Assembly (NCBI GenBank): GCA_002347265.1
Contig: DDYB01000017.1
Location: 1 to 64,000, forward strand
Reading direction: 5' to 3'
Source: Desulfobacteraceae bacterium UBA2245
GTDB lineage: Bacteria; Desulfobacterota; Desulfobacteria; Desulfobacterales; UBA2245
DNA: 64,000 nt
The translations under genes were made by a program, and so were the position numbers. Positions 43,652 through 53,311 of the stretch are shown here, piece by piece. The notes under the pieces are model-generated. The model had not been told where the DNA came from. It saw only the letters and a list, made by a program, of their open reading frames with translations, and did not search any database. The stretch's first letter is position 1. Each line of letters starts with the position of its first letter.

Positions 43652-46315
43652 TCAATCGAAGTGAATTACAAGCTCGAATTCTCCGGAATCGGAGTGTTTT
43701 TGCACCTGAAAACCGAGTTTTTTCCCCAGTTCGAGCATGCCCTGGTTTCCACTCAACACGATGCCTCTGACGGTTTTGAATCCCCGTTTTTTAGCGACCG
43801 ACAGACATTTGCCCAGAAGACTCAAACCAATCCCTTTTCCGTGCCAGGGATCGCCGATCACAATGGCGAACTCCCCTTCCTTTCCATCCGCGTCTCCGAT
43901 GATTCTTGCCACCCCCAGTTTCCGATCCGATTCAGGTTCATCTTCGAGGGCCACCATGGCGATCTCCCGGTCGTAATCGATCTGGGTAAAACGGGCCAGC
44001 ATTTTGGGAGTAAATTCCTTAACATACCGGAAGAAACGATGATAAATACTCGCAGGAGACAGCACCTTGAACAGATCTTGAAAAATCAGCGCATCTTCCG
44101 GCCTGACAGGACGGATGAAAAGTTTGACTCCTTTTTCGGTGACCAGATGGGCCTCATCCTCCTCCGGATACGGGCTGATCACCAGATGCTGAGGGGATGG
44201 CTTGTCCGAAGGCGATACAAGAATGCGGGCATCCACCGCAACAAGCTTTCCATCCTTGATCAAAACCGGATTCATGTCCAGTTCGGCAATCTGGGGAAAA
44301 TCGATTAAAAGCTGGGAGAGCCGGATAATGATTTCCTCAAGGCGCTCCATGTCTGCCGGCGGGCGGTTCCGGTATCCCTGCAACAGGGTCCAGGCCCGGG
44401 TCTCCTGCATCATGCGCCGGGCCAGCAGCCGGTTCATGGGGGGAAGTCCCAATGCCCGGTCCTTGAGAACTTCCGTATAGATGCCTCCCATTCCGAAAAG
44501 AATCACCGGGCCGAAATTGGCATCCCTTTTCGCGCCCAGGAGTATTTCAAAATCCGGGTTTGAAAAAAACGGCTGCAGGGTTACGCCCTCAATCCGGGCT
44601 TCGGGTTTGTACCGGCGGGCGGATTCCAAAATCCCTGAAAATGCCGCAATGACATCCGCTTCCGAGCGCAGGTCCAGCCAAACCCCGCCGGCATCGGTTT
44701 TGTGAGTGATATCCGGGGAATGCAGTTTCATGACCAGGGGGTAACCCATGTCCCGCGCCAAACGGGAGGCTTCCTCCCCGGTCTGAGCCATTTCCGTTCG
44801 AATAACGGGCAGACCGTAAGCCAGAAGGATCTCCTTGGAATCCGACTCCAGCATAAACCCTTCGGTCGGGGCCTCGGCGAGCAGCCGCCGGGCCTTTTCA
44901 GAATCAAAGGTTATGTGCCGGGTCAGCGTGGGCACAATTTCCAGCAGGGATTCCATGTTCCTCCCATATTCAGCCATATACAGAAAAGCCCTGACCACCC
45001 GTTCCGGTGTTTTATAGGTGGGAATTCCCGCCTGATTCAGAATCTCGTCGGCCCGTTCGGCGCTTTTGCCGCCCATCCAGCAGGCAAAGACCGGATACCG
45101 GCGCCCTTTCATCATGGATACCAGGGTTTCGGCGATCGCCACGGAGTCTGTAAGGGCCGTGGGCACCAGAATGACACAAACGGCATCCATGTCTTTGTCG
45201 TCGAAACAGATTTCCAGGGTACGGCGAAAGCGTTCCGGAGGCGCATCTCCGAGAATGTCAATGGGGTTGTTCCGGCTCCAGTATGCCGGCAAAAACGCAT
45301 TGAGTTTCCGAACCGTTTCGGGGCCAAGGGGCGCCGGCTCCAGACCAAACCGGGCAAGCATGTCCGCGGCCATCACGCCGGGGCCGCCGCCGTTGGTGAC
45401 AATGGCCAGACGGGACCCGCTGTGCCGCGGCTGTTTGGACATCAGTTCGGCGCAATCGAAAAGGTCCTGGATAGTATCCACGCGCACGATGCCGGCCCGT
45501 TTGAAGGCGGCGTCGTACACCGCATCCTCCCCGGCCATGGCCCCGGTATGGGAGGCGGCGGCTTTTGCGCCGGCCTCGCTTCTGCCCGCTTTCAGGACAA
45601 TGATGGGCTTGACCCGGGACACCGAACGCGCGGCGCTCATAAATTTTCGAAAATTCGTCAGACTTTCGATGTAAAGCAGAATGCTTTTGGTCGCCGAATC
45701 GTTTCCAAGATAATCGATCAGGTCGCCGAAATCCACGTCCAGCATGGATCCGATACTGACAAAATGACTGAAGCCGATATGCTCTTTGAACGCCAGATCC
45801 AGAATGGCCGTGCAGATGGCGCCGCTCTGGGAGACAAATGCCAGGTCGCCGGCATCAGGCATTTCTGTGGCGAAACTGGCGTTGAGTTTTTTGTGGGGCT
45901 GGACAATGCCCAGGCAGTTCGGACCTATGATACGAAGTCCCCCGGCATAGGCCGTAGCGCAGATCTGCGCCTCGATTTCTCTTCCCTTTTCGCCGATCTC
46001 CTTTCCTCCGGCCGAGATGACAATAGCCCCGCCAATCTTCTTTTCGACGCATTCCTGCACGATCCCTGGAACTGTTTGTATCGGCGTGCTGACAATCACC
46101 AGATCCACCCCTGTTTCCAGATCGGAAACGGATGCGACAGCGGGAATTCCATGCACGGTTTCGTATTTCGGGTTAACCGGCAGCAGTTTCCCTGGAAAAC
46201 CGCCCTCCATGAGATTTTTCATCAGAGCGTTGCCCATGCTTCCCGGTTTTTCGCTGGCCCCCACCACGGCCACCTGACGAGGCTTGAAGATACGGTTCAG
46301 ATTGTACTGACTCAT
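43652..46315 (-). CDS. ADP-forming acyl-CoA ligase fused to a GNAT acetyltransferase domain
   Basis: An 887-residue fusion. CoA-binding Rossmann domain (VAVVGASEKPGSMGN), ligase-CoA domain with the phospho-histidine motif ASHTGAMAG near 260, ATP-grasp domain (LARDMGYPLVMKLHSPDITHKTDAGG), then a C-terminal GNAT domain (GDPWHGKGIGLSLLGKCL). The family either makes ATP from acyl-CoA (acyl-CoA + ADP + Pi to acid + CoA + ATP) or, as in PatZ/Pat, acetylates lysines. Here the phospho-His is retained, unlike PatZ-type enzymes, so the ligase half may be active too. Start behind AAAGGAGTG. Confidence 0.9.
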   Translation of the reverse strand: MSQYNLNRIFKPRQVAVVGASEKPGSMGNALMKNLMEGGFPGKLLPVNPKYETVHGIPAVASVSDLETGVDLVIVSTPIQTVPGIVQECVEKKIGGAIVISAGGKEIGEKGREIEAQICATAYAGGLRIIGPNCLGIVQPHKKLNASFATEMPDAGDLAFVSQSGAICTAILDLAFKEHIGFSHFVSIGSMLDVDFGDLIDYLGNDSATKSILLYIESLTNFRKFMSAARSVSRVKPIIVLKAGRSEAGAKAAASHTGAMAGEDAVYDAAFKRAGIVRVDTIQDLFDCAELMSKQPRHSGSRLAIVTNGGGPGVMAADMLARFGLEPAPLGPETVRKLNAFLPAYWSRNNPIDILGDAPPERFRRTLEICFDDKDMDAVCVILVPTALTDSVAIAETLVSMMKGRRYPVFACWMGGKSAERADEILNQAGIPTYKTPERVVRAFLYMAEYGRNMESLLEIVPTLTRHITFDSEKARRLLAEAPTEGFMLESDSKEILLAYGLPVIRTEMAQTGEEASRLARDMGYPLVMKLHSPDITHKTDAGGVWLDLRSEADVIAAFSGILESARRYKPEARIEGVTLQPFFSNPDFEILLGAKRDANFGPVILFGMGGIYTEVLKDRALGLPPMNRLLARRMMQETRAWTLLQGYRNRPPADMERLEEIIIRLSQLLIDFPQIAELDMNPVLIKDGKLVAVDARILVSPSDKPSPQHLVISPYPEEDEAHLVTEKGVKLFIRPVRPEDALIFQDLFKVLSPASIYHRFFRYVKEFTPKMLARFTQIDYDREIAMVALEDEPESDRKLGVARIIGDADGKEGEFAIVIGDPWHGKGIGLSLLGKCLSVAKKRGFKTVRGIVLSGNQGMLELGKKLGFQVQKHSDSGEFELVIHFD

Positions 46316-46361
46316 AACGACACTCCTTTATTTGTTATTTGCATGGATTTGCCGACACAAG

Positions 46362-47048
46362 TTATCCCGCGACATACCGTCTCCCCGCGACCCGTTTGAA
46401 CACCTCCATAACCACCAGAACAACCAGCGCAAGCGCCAGGGCAATAAGCCACTGATTAAAACGCACCGGTTCGGTGCCGAGGATGCCCTGCATGAAGGGC
46501 GCGTGCATGCTCAGAACATGAATGCCCTGAGCCGCCAGCACTCCGAAAACAAGAATGAAATTGCGCTGTATGGGAATCATGAGTGCAGATGCCTTCTCGG
46601 ACCGGCAGTTGAATACATGTACATCTTCCGAAGGAATTTGGCGTTCCTTGCCGCTGCGACGCACCCTTGCCTTGATTTTCAGCAGCCGCTGGAGGCTGGA
46701 GGCGCTTTTTTCGGCCTGATATTCCTGATAGGCGCCCAGACCGCTGTTCAGAGCGATAACGATCAAAATGAATACGGCATCGGTACCCTCGCCGATGGCC
46801 GCGGATGCCACGGCGGCGGCCAGTAGAATGAAGATCAGGGGATTGAGCACCTGGTGCAGCAGGACGGCCCAGACAGTCGGAGGCGCCTTGACCGGCAGGG
46901 AATTCGGCCCGTAGAACCGGAGACGCTCGGCCGCCTCGCCGTCATCCAGGCCGTCCGGACGGCTTTGAAGCTCCTTAAAGATTCCCTCCTCCTCCAGGGA
47001 GTGCCATTTTTCTTCGCACAGCCTGCAGGCATGTTTGTTTTCTTTCAT
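46362..47048 (-). pseudogene. cation P-type ATPase with large internal deletion
   Basis: A 228-residue remnant. Residues about 1-150 match the N-terminal part of Ca2+/Na+-type P-type ATPases (GLDDGEAAERLRFYGPN; NPLIFILLAAAVASA; VIALNSGLGAYQEYQAEKS). At about 150-160 the sequence jumps, in frame, to the C-terminal membrane segment (SEKASALMIPIQRNFILVFGVLAAQGIHVL...). The phosphorylated DKTGT, the nucleotide domain and several helices are gone, about 650 residues. It cannot pump by the known mechanism, though the frame is intact. The start at 47048 follows GAAGGG. Confidence 0.8.
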
Positions 47049-47174
47049 ATGATTCCCTTCATCATACACCCGATCGAGGAAATCCTCACCGCCGGGTCCA
47101 GCGGATTCACGTAAACAACCCGGGTCTGCCTCCGTCTTCCGGCTTCATCGATTGCCGGCAAGAAAGAAAGCCAT

Positions 47175-48590
47175 TCAGTCCAATGCTTCCGACTGAATGG
47201 AATCACAGACAGCCAGATCCGGCTTCCTGTCAGAGGGAAGCTTAGAAGCAATCTTCTTCAGCGCCGCACGCACCCCTTCCTCAAAAACCGGATGATAGAA
47301 CGGCATCCGCAACAGCTCTCCAACCGTCAGTTTACATTCGATGGCCAGTGCCAGCAACTGCGCCATGTGTTCAGCAGCGGACACGCACATTTCAGCGCCA
47401 AGCAGCCGGCCGTTTGCCATGCTGGCATAAATTCGCATCATCCCTTTGTTGCGTTCCGCTGTGCGCGCACGACCATGGCCGGCAAATCTGGCCCCTCCGA
47501 TCAATGTACTGGACAGGTCGAGTTCCGCAAACCGCTGCCCGACCTTGGCAATACCGGGATCCGAAAAAATAATCCCCAGCGGCGTGCGCCGTTTGAAACA
47601 CTGAATGTGTTCAGCCATCGCGTTAAAACCGGCGATATGCCCCTCGTCGGCCGCCTCGTGCAGAACAGCGGCATGGCCGTTTGCATCTCCCACGAGAAAA
47701 ACCGGCAAATCAGAGATCTGCATCGTGGCTGAATCCACCGGCGGCATTCCGCGCGGATCCAGTTCGACGCCGAGGGTTTCCAACCCGATGCCGTCTATAT
47801 TGGGACGGCGTCCCATGGCGGCGATCACCTGGTCCACCACCACCCGTATCTGACCGCTTCGAATTTCGATTCCATCCGGTGTTTCCGACAACGAAGCCGC
47901 AGATTCCATGTGAAAGGCAAACTCCCGTCCCAGCAGGTCGGCAAAGGCCGCATGGACCAACTCGTCGCTCATTCCAGCCAGCATTCGCGCCATATCGAAA
48001 CCGACGACATGAATACCCAGCCGGGAAAGCGCTTGCGCGAGTTCAATACCGATGGGCCCCAGCCCGACCACCGCAATCCGCGGAGGCAGCGTCTCCTGTT
48101 CAAAAAGGGTGTCGGTCGTAAGGATGCGGTTGCCGAATGAACGCCAGGAATCCGGAACTACCGGGCGACTGCCCGTGGCGATGATGATTCGCTTTGCCTG
48201 GAAACGGCTTCCGTCTACATCGATACGGTCCGGACCGAGCAGTCGCGCCCGCCCCGCCAGGTTGCGGTCTCCCAGCGATTCAGTGGCCTTGAGAACACCC
48301 GACACAAAATCATCGCGCAGTTTGCGCACCCGTCGCAACACAAAGGGCAGGTCGACAGTCAACCGCTCCCCGCCTCGAATGCCGAACGCCTCGAATGCAT
48401 GGCGGCGGTGAAAGGCGTTGGCCGCCTCAATAAGCGCCTTGGAAGGCATGCAGCCCACCCTGGCGCAGGTGGTGCCGTAAGGTCCGTCATTGATCAGCAG
48501 AAAGTTGTCGGTCCGCTTGCGGACTTCGCGCAAAGCGGTCAGGCCGGCGGTGCCGGCGCCGATGATAATGACATCCTTGACCTGTTTCAT
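47175..48590 (-). CDS. dihydrolipoamide dehydrogenase-like pyridine nucleotide-disulfide oxidoreductase
   Basis: A 471-residue flavoprotein. FAD motif IIGAGTAGLTALREV; redox disulfide in TTCARVGCMPSKALI near 43; NAD(P) motif VVGLGPIGIELAQAL; second FAD motif VFLVGDANGH; C-terminal acid-base pair in MPFYHPVFEEG. The disulfide spacing is Cys-x4-Cys, as in lipoamide dehydrogenase, mercuric reductase and related enzymes. No 2-oxoacid dehydrogenase genes lie nearby, so a role in the glycine or 2-oxoacid complex is not shown. It could act as a stand-alone disulfide reductase. Start behind GGGAAGGG. Confidence 0.85.
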   Translation of the reverse strand: MKQVKDVIIIGAGTAGLTALREVRKRTDNFLLINDGPYGTTCARVGCMPSKALIEAANAFHRRHAFEAFGIRGGERLTVDLPFVLRRVRKLRDDFVSGVLKATESLGDRNLAGRARLLGPDRIDVDGSRFQAKRIIIATGSRPVVPDSWRSFGNRILTTDTLFEQETLPPRIAVVGLGPIGIELAQALSRLGIHVVGFDMARMLAGMSDELVHAAFADLLGREFAFHMESAASLSETPDGIEIRSGQIRVVVDQVIAAMGRRPNIDGIGLETLGVELDPRGMPPVDSATMQISDLPVFLVGDANGHAAVLHEAADEGHIAGFNAMAEHIQCFKRRTPLGIIFSDPGIAKVGQRFAELDLSSTLIGGARFAGHGRARTAERNKGMMRIYASMANGRLLGAEMCVSAAEHMAQLLALAIECKLTVGELLRMPFYHPVFEEGVRAALKKIASKLPSDRKPDLAVCDSIQSEALD

Positions 48591-48795
48591 GGATCAATCC
48601 CTTCCCGCGGTTGTAATACACGACAGAATGTCAATATTTCACAGGCGCCCGGTTAAACTTGGCAATGGACGCAAGCGCCTTGCCCGTCCCCGGTTTTCTC
48701 CCCGACTCTCAACCGCCCTCGGCCCCCCCCTTGATTTCAAGATTGTTTCCGACATCGATCTGCTTTTTTAAATTGCCGGCAATTTGCCTGGAAGG

Positions 48796-49608
48796 TTATG
48801 AGCCCATCTCCGCCATTGCGGGCATGGCGACAAACTCCACGTCCAGGCGGGTCAGGGCTGCTTTGCCGCGCACGGTCAGATCGGTAATAAAATCAAACTG
48901 ATATCGTGGGTCAACCGGATAGGCCCGGATGCGGTAGTGCGTTCCCCAGGGCTTTTCCTGCACAACCACATTAATCGCCTGTTCCATGTTCACAAAAGCG
49001 CTGGTCAGCGCCACATCACAGAGCGTATGTCTGGCCTGCGCCGCATCATGGCGGGGATGAAGATAAAAATCGGCAACGCACTGCAAATTCTGTCCGCCGT
49101 CATTGGCGTTAAAAATAAGCTGGTTCCATAACTTCAGATGAGGGACGACGACGACGGTATCATCCGGGGTGACGATTTCAACGGACCGCATGTTGATGCT
49201 TTTGACTTCGCCATAAGCCCCATTGATTTTAATCCAGTCGCCGGGACGATAGGGCGCTTCATACAGAGTCACAATGCCGGCGACCAGACTGCTGGCATAA
49301 TCCTTCAAGGCAAAACCGGCAGCCAGCCCCAGGGCGCCGAACAATGCCACCAGATTTTCAAACGTCGGATCGATCACACGCGGAACAATCAATATGAAAG
49401 AGACGGCAATGATCAACAAACGCAACGCCGGCAACAATGCCAGCAAGAAAAGCCGATGCCGGCTGGAAATTCGGTTGGCCAACCAGGGCAGGAATCGATT
49501 GCTTAAAGCGATCAACAGCCAGGCGCCGACGACAATCAACCCGACCTGAGTCAGATTGGCCCAGATCAAACCGCGTAAAATTTCCAGAACATCGCTCGAA
49601 CCGTTCAT
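48796..49608 (-). CDS. MscS-family mechanosensitive ion channel
   Basis: A 270-residue small-conductance channel subunit. Three membrane helices: an N-terminal pair at about 15-35 and 60-80, and the pore-lining helix GALGLAAGFALKDYASSLVAG. The beta domain follows (YRPGDWIKINGAYGEVKSIN). It opens on membrane tension to release solutes. It starts 9 bases after the upstream hypothetical gene, whose stop TAG lies within its AGGAG ribosome site, so the two form an operon. Confidence 0.92.
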   Translation of the reverse strand: MNGSSDVLEILRGLIWANLTQVGLIVVGAWLLIALSNRFLPWLANRISSRHRLFLLALLPALRLLIIAVSFILIVPRVIDPTFENLVALFGALGLAAGFALKDYASSLVAGIVTLYEAPYRPGDWIKINGAYGEVKSINMRSVEIVTPDDTVVVVPHLKLWNQLIFNANDGGQNLQCVADFYLHPRHDAAQARHTLCDVALTSAFVNMEQAINVVVQEKPWGTHYRIRAYPVDPRYQFDFITDLTVRGKAALTRLDVEFVAMPAMAEMGS

Positions 49609-49617
49609 GCTGTTCTC

Positions 49618-50841
49618 CTAGAATTGATCAACCAAATATCCGTTCGCCTGAAGGAACTGCCGAACTGCAGGATAGCCAAGCGGAGTGACCCGCCAGTCGT
49701 CGTAATGCCTTGACGCCAATCCGGCGCCTTCCAGGCGGAAAAGCATTTCCATTGTCCGGCTGGGCGACAGGGGCAGAAGCTGCTGCAGGAACTCACCGGG
49801 CATTCCGTTATGCAGCAGCAGCGTATGCAAAACAAACGCCTCATCCCGCCCCGAACCGGAAGGAAGCGAAGGGAATTTAAGCTGGCCCCAGGGGGCCACC
49901 CAAATGGTTTGGCCAAGTTGTTTCCGGTCTTCTTTCCCGTTCTCCTCATTGGCCGAAACATCCGGTTCGGTTCGCAGGCTGGCACGCCATAAGGCCCAGG
50001 CAATCCCCACATTTCCCCGGCTGTGCGCGGCCAGAAGCTGCAAAAAGTTGCTCATCTTTGCAGGTCCCTCACTGGTTTCGGGAGGCGGCAGCACGTAGCG
50101 CCCGTTGTCGGATTGACGAAAAAAAAGCGGACCGTTGTCAGCGGAATCGGCCATCCTCTGAAAAATTTCGACCAGTTGGGTCTGTTGGAAAGCCTGAAGC
50201 GCCAGCGCAACAGGCTGCCGGCCATGCCAGACATGACGGATAAAGGCCCAGGCCCAGCTGTCGCAGCCAATAATGCCGCGTCCCAAATTGCCGGAACAGG
50301 CACGGTCCAGAAAACGGCGGATGAGATTCAGCCCTGCGGCATGGCGCAAATAGACTTTCTCCAAACCAGGCAATACCCAGTTGCGTTGGTTGTTCTGGTC
50401 AGACAACCAGGCGCCGTCGCCGGCCATGACCTGCTCTGGCGAAGGGGATTTCAGCATCTGCCATGCCTGCTGCTCGGTCCAGGTTGTTAAAATTTCGACA
50501 CAGCCGCTGTGGGGCGGACCAACCAGAAAAATGATCGACTGTTCAGGGCTTTCCTGCTCCAGCCAATCCGCCAGTTGCGCATTGAGCCCTTCTGCCGCAT
50601 TTTTCCAATCAAGAGCGGGGGCAATCCGCTCAAGCTGCCACCGGGGCAGCATTCTCAGCTCATCCGCCTGTTTGAGCAGAGTGTCTGTTTCTGCTTCATC
50701 GCGTTTAAACAGGCGCTGCAAAACAGAGAGGCTGTTTCGGGCGGTTTGAATAACCGGCGCTGCAGGAAGTCTGTAATCGGCAATCGGGACATATTGCCAT
50801 ACAGGTGAATCTTCTTTTTTAACGTCTGAGGTTGATGCCAT
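49618..50841 (-). CDS. uncharacterised protein with degenerate P-loop, co-operonic with mscS
   Basis: I do not recognise a named family for this 407-residue soluble protein. IIFLVGPPHSGCVEIL near residue 108 looks like a Walker A strand-loop-helix in which the GKS is replaced by GCV, so ATP binding is doubtful. The middle is helix-rich with many Trp and Leu. The last 70 residues resemble a winged helix (PSRTMEMLFRLEGAGLASR, then WRVTPLGYPAVRQFL). The start at 50841 has TGGAG in front; a TTG at 50859 is an alternative. Likely helper or regulator of the channel, by position only. Confidence 0.65.
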   Translation of the reverse strand: MASTSDVKKEDSPVWQYVPIADYRLPAAPVIQTARNSLSVLQRLFKRDEAETDTLLKQADELRMLPRWQLERIAPALDWKNAAEGLNAQLADWLEQESPEQSIIFLVGPPHSGCVEILTTWTEQQAWQMLKSPSPEQVMAGDGAWLSDQNNQRNWVLPGLEKVYLRHAAGLNLIRRFLDRACSGNLGRGIIGCDSWAWAFIRHVWHGRQPVALALQAFQQTQLVEIFQRMADSADNGPLFFRQSDNGRYVLPPPETSEGPAKMSNFLQLLAAHSRGNVGIAWALWRASLRTEPDVSANEENGKEDRKQLGQTIWVAPWGQLKFPSLPSGSGRDEAFVLHTLLLHNGMPGEFLQQLLPLSPSRTMEMLFRLEGAGLASRHYDDWRVTPLGYPAVRQFLQANGYLVDQF

Positions 50842-51040
50842 TATCGACTCCACAACCAAACCTGAAGGAACGCAAAAACATGCTTCCTGTACCGAATCCC
50901 TGTTGGGACGGCCAAGCCCTTGATTCGCCCCTTCAACCTGCCCGCTCAGGCCCGCAAAGCCGTTGAGGCGACCTTCATTCTGGCCGCTCCGAATGCCTCC
51001 ATGAAAACTCGCGCCTCAACGCCTCGGAACGAAACGAAAT

Positions 51041-51916
51041 TCAAGGCAACCGGAACGATCGGGCGATAATCTCCCAAGCCGCGTCCGCCGTCTCAACATA
51101 AGTAAACAAATCCAAGTCTTCCGGAGCGATCGTTCCCTCCTCGGCCAATGCCTCAAAATTGACGATTCGGTCCCAAAACGCCTTTCCAAAAATAAGCACC
51201 GGAAACGGCTTTATTTTTTTAGTTTGAATCAGGGTCAATGTTTCAAAAAGCTCGTCCAGCGTGCCGTATCCGCCGGGAAAAACCACCAGCGCCCTGGCCC
51301 GCATCAAAAAATGCATTTTGCGGATGGCAAAGTAGTGAAACTGAAAGCAGAGTTCTGGCGTAACATAGGCATTGGGCTTTTGCTCGAAAGGCAGAACGAT
51401 ATTCAGGCCGATGCTTTCAACCCCCGCATCACAGGCGCCGCGGTTAGCGGCTTCCATGATTCCGGGCCCCCCGCCGGTCGCGACCACGCAATTGAAATCG
51501 GATGAGCCGCTGTTGCCTCTGGAAATCAGAAAGCCCAACTTCCTGGCTTCGTCGTAGTATCTTGATCTTTCGACCAGGCGGCGCGCTCGCTTCACCTCCG
51601 CCTCAAGCCGGGAATCGACCGGATTTTCCCGGTACGCATCTTCGGCCGCATTCAGCCGTTCCCTGGCGATCGCGGGTTCTGTAATGCGGGCGCCTCCAAA
51701 AATGACAACAGTACCCGCAATACGGTGCTCAGTCAGTATCAGTTCCGGTTTGAGAAGTTCGAGTTGCAGGCGAACGGGACGGAGTTCGTCCCGAAGTAAA
51801 AAGTCATGATCCGTATACGCCAGCCGGTAGGCAGAAGAAAGCGTCTGCTGTGACCTGGGGCATAATTCAGCTGCCCGGGCATCCTCCTCGGCTGAAGGGA
51901 AAAAGGCGGTTTTCAT
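51041..51916 (-). CDS. LOG-family (Rossmann-fold nucleotide-binding) protein
   Basis: A 291-residue protein with the LOG signature: ATGGGPGIMEAANRGA in the middle and PGGYGTLDELFETL further on. Members hydrolyse nucleoside monophosphates to free base and phosphoribose; plant homologues activate cytokinin, and bacterial roles vary. The N-terminal 95 residues are an extension compared with short LOG proteins, as in the long subgroup of Proteobacteria. The start at 51916 follows AAAGGAG; an upstream ATG at 51973 lacks a site. Confidence 0.9.
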   Translation of the reverse strand: MKTAFFPSAEEDARAAELCPRSQQTLSSAYRLAYTDHDFLLRDELRPVRLQLELLKPELILTEHRIAGTVVIFGGARITEPAIARERLNAAEDAYRENPVDSRLEAEVKRARRLVERSRYYDEARKLGFLISRGNSGSSDFNCVVATGGGPGIMEAANRGACDAGVESIGLNIVLPFEQKPNAYVTPELCFQFHYFAIRKMHFLMRARALVVFPGGYGTLDELFETLTLIQTKKIKPFPVLIFGKAFWDRIVNFEALAEEGTIAPEDLDLFTYVETADAAWEIIARSFRLP

Positions 51917-52174
51917 TGATTTCTCCTTTGAGTTCGGCATCCTCGTTCGGTCCGAAATGAAAACACAGGCCATAACGCGCTACTCGGGCTGAATGCCTGA
52001 CCGCTTTCCGGCATCAATTCGGATTTCGTGGGCAATCCGTTCTACGCGTTTTTCACAGATCAGGCTCTTTCACATGCGCCACAGGCACCCACGCGTACTT
52101 CCGATCATTCTTAAAAATTGAAGGACACTTGCCGGCGATGAATGGCACAAGGACTTGTCAACCCCTCTCAATCA

Positions 52175-53305
52175 TCACGGTTCCAGCTCGACTTTCAGAT
52201 CCAGAAAGCTCAACATGTCTTTGAGGCTGAGAATGCCCACCAGCCGATTCTCCTCGGTTACCATGATACGACTCGAACCGGTTCGGTTCATGAGCGACAG
52301 CGCTTCCATAGCATCCGCCTGCGAATCGATTGTATTTTCGGGTGAGCAGCCCATAACAATCTCGCCCACCGTTTTGCGGCCCCATTCCTTCCTTGGAATT
52401 TCCTTGATCATTTTGATCGTTACACAGCCAAGAAGCTGATTCTCTTTATCAACAACCGGAAACAGCTTGAACTGGTAACGGTAGACGTAGTCTTCAACGA
52501 GCTTTTCCAGGGTGGTCGAAGAAGATGCCGTTACGGGATCAGGTTTCATGAAACGTCTGACCGGCTCCCCTTCCAGCGCTCTTCGCACCAGAAGCTGCCG
52601 GTACGACATGCCGGCAGCTCCCCGCAGAAACATACCGATAAAAAACCACCACATGCCCCCGATGAAATTTCCGCTGAAAAACTGAAGAAACCCCAGGAAA
52701 ACAAGCACAAGTCCGAATCCGGACCCGATTCCGGCCGCGATTCGCGTGGCCCACCTCAGATTCTTTTTCCACCCCCACAGAACCGAGCGGAGAATGCGCC
52801 CCCCGTCCAGAGGAAAAGCAGGGACGAGGTTGAAAACGGCCAGCATGCCATTGATCCAGGCCAGATACCGGAAGATCCCATCGACAGGCTCGGGCCATCC
52901 GGCATTTCTCGCAAGCTGCGAAAGCGCATAAAACATCAGCGCCAGGAGCAGGCTTGAAAGAGGGCCTGCAGCCGCCATAAAGAATTCCGCCTTTGGACTC
53001 GGCGGTTCCTGCTTCATTTCCGCCACGCCGCCGAAAATAAAAAGGGTAATGCCCTTGATCGCAATTCCGAATTTTCTGGCAACGAGTGAATGAGACATTT
53101 CGTGAAAGATGATGGAAAGAAAAAGTCCGATAGCGCCCAGAATCCCCATGGTCCAGTAGGTTTGAGCGGACAGCCCCTCATGCCGGAACGGAAATACGCC
53201 CGTTGAAAGAGACCATGCAATCAGAATCGCAACGATCACCCAGCTCAAATCAATCCGGACTTCAAAACCGAGAATACTGAACAGATCAATTCGTTTTCCA
53301 AACAT
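52175..53305 (-). CDS. site-2 protease (M50) family zinc metalloprotease with CBS domains
   Basis: A 376-residue membrane protein. The zinc site is HEMSH near residue 68 in a membrane helix, and the second motif is NLVPAFPLDGGRILRSVLW, which supplies the third ligand. About 210-376 is a pair of CBS domains (FMKPDPVTASSSTTLEKLV and VGEIVMGCSPENTIDSQADA). It would cut transmembrane helices, with the CBS pair sensing a nucleotide. Start 53305 gives better spacing to AAGGA than 53311. No partner substrate is encoded close by. Confidence 0.92.
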   Translation of the reverse strand: MFGKRIDLFSILGFEVRIDLSWVIVAILIAWSLSTGVFPFRHEGLSAQTYWTMGILGAIGLFLSIIFHEMSHSLVARKFGIAIKGITLFIFGGVAEMKQEPPSPKAEFFMAAAGPLSSLLLALMFYALSQLARNAGWPEPVDGIFRYLAWINGMLAVFNLVPAFPLDGGRILRSVLWGWKKNLRWATRIAAGIGSGFGLVLVFLGFLQFFSGNFIGGMWWFFIGMFLRGAAGMSYRQLLVRRALEGEPVRRFMKPDPVTASSSTTLEKLVEDYVYRYQFKLFPVVDKENQLLGCVTIKMIKEIPRKEWGRKTVGEIVMGCSPENTIDSQADAMEALSLMNRTGSSRIMVTEENRLVGILSLKDMLSFLDLKVELEP

Positions 53306-53311
53306 ATCCAT

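Noticed and set aside
44702..46399. 565-residue open frame on the plus strand
   Set aside because: It runs antisense to the acyl-CoA ligase/GNAT gene, which shows all family motifs. No ribosome site or protein-like motifs on the plus strand.
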